From: Gammaproteobacteria bacterium
Lineage (GTDB): Bacteria; Pseudomonadota; Gammaproteobacteria; Pseudomonadales; Azotimanducaceae
Length of the DNA stretch: 45,500 nt
Direction of reading: 5' to 3'
NCBI GenBank assembly: GCA_030428905.1
Contig: JAUIED010000018.1
Span: 1-45,500, forward strand
The position numbers and the translations under genes are program-made. Below, one piece after another: positions 45,447 to 45,500 of the stretch. Position 1 is the first letter of the stretch. Each line of letters begins with the position of its first letter. The notes beneath the pieces were generated by a model, which was not told the origin of the DNA, made no database searches, and worked only from the letters and a program-made list of their open reading frames with translations.

Positions 45447-45463
45447 TAGAATTCGCCTGTAAA
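45434..45463 (-). promoter_or_regulatory. Predicted sigma-70 promoter of the TonB-receptor gene
   Basis: On the minus strand, TTTACA (45463-45458) and TATGAT (45439-45434) are spaced by 18 bases. Transcription would begin near 45427, giving a leader of about 53 bases before the ATG at 45374. Confidence 0.5.
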
Positions 45464-45500
45464 ACCCTAACGGGCTGCTGACAAAGCAGCCTGGTATCCC

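Overview
The window is GC-rich, very compact bacterial chromosome: 45 protein-coding genes, no RNA genes and no gap above about 215 bases between genes. Stop and start codons of neighbours overlap repeatedly (TGATG, ATGA, GTGA). The gene content fits a Gammaproteobacterium: GspA/GspB-type secretion accessories, SbcB, YajQ, FxsA, AmpG, a PuuD-type membrane domain, an H-NOX signalling operon and a TonB-dependent receptor. The HrcA-type CIRCE control of groESL and the catabolic flavour (limonene-epoxide-hydrolase-like protein, luciferase-like monooxygenase, SDR, SRPBCC, TonB receptor) suggest an environmental, perhaps marine or pollutant-associated, lineage. I cannot place it below class level.

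Layout. 1-100: inverted-repeat element. 146-949 (+): PIG-L deacetylase. 1064-3320 (-): membrane hydroxylase, DUF2147 protein and membrane-anchored AraC regulator, coupled by TGATG. 3442-9020 (-): metabolic run of PLP sulfhydrylase-type enzyme, SDR, PurC, an LEH-fold fusion, biotin carboxylase, small biotin carrier and Lin0512 protein. 9099-11366 (-): REC-PAS-GGDEF-EAL protein. 11446-16909 (-): Nudix / ABC ATPase / FtsX permease / AttH-type lipoprotein / Nudix operon. 17009-18369 (+): ribbon-helix-helix regulator and divergent response regulator behind an unusual repeat leader. 18374-21976 (-): sbcB and an osmoprotectant-type ABC importer. 22017-23435 (+): DASS symporter. 23331-24476 (-): lipoprotein aminopeptidase. 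24520-27659 (+): acyltransferase, GspA, GspB. 27679-29535 (-): GAF-HD-GYP protein. 29688-33321 (-): coiled-coil membrane protein, PuuD-like membrane protein, groEL, groES. 33535-37970 (+): REC-EAL, REC-degenerate HD-GYP, H-NOX and histidine kinase. 37983-40574: FxsA (-), alkyltransferase-like protein (+), AmpG-like permease (-), YajQ (-). 40639-43044 (+): REC-degenerate GGDEF, LLM monooxygenase, SRPBCC. 43041-45374 (-): TonB-dependent receptor with an operator-like repeat over its promoter.

The theme is signalling by cyclic di-GMP. Six proteins carry synthesis, degradation or binding domains, some catalytically intact and some clearly degenerate. The best-defined system is 33535-37970. A nitric-oxide sensor (H-NOX with His102, the Y131-S133-R135 heme motif and no distal Tyr140) is coupled to a soluble histidine kinase and two response regulators: an EAL phosphodiesterase and an HD-GYP protein that has lost its HD pair. 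This matches the layout of the H-NOX/HnoK/HnoB/HnoD circuit described in Shewanella. The most unusual local features are a 14-bp tandem repeat that places three ATGs in three frames, linked by ATGA overlaps, ahead of a ribbon-helix-helix regulator, and a probable CTG start codon (good Shine-Dalgarno, CTGA overlap) for the SRPBCC gene.
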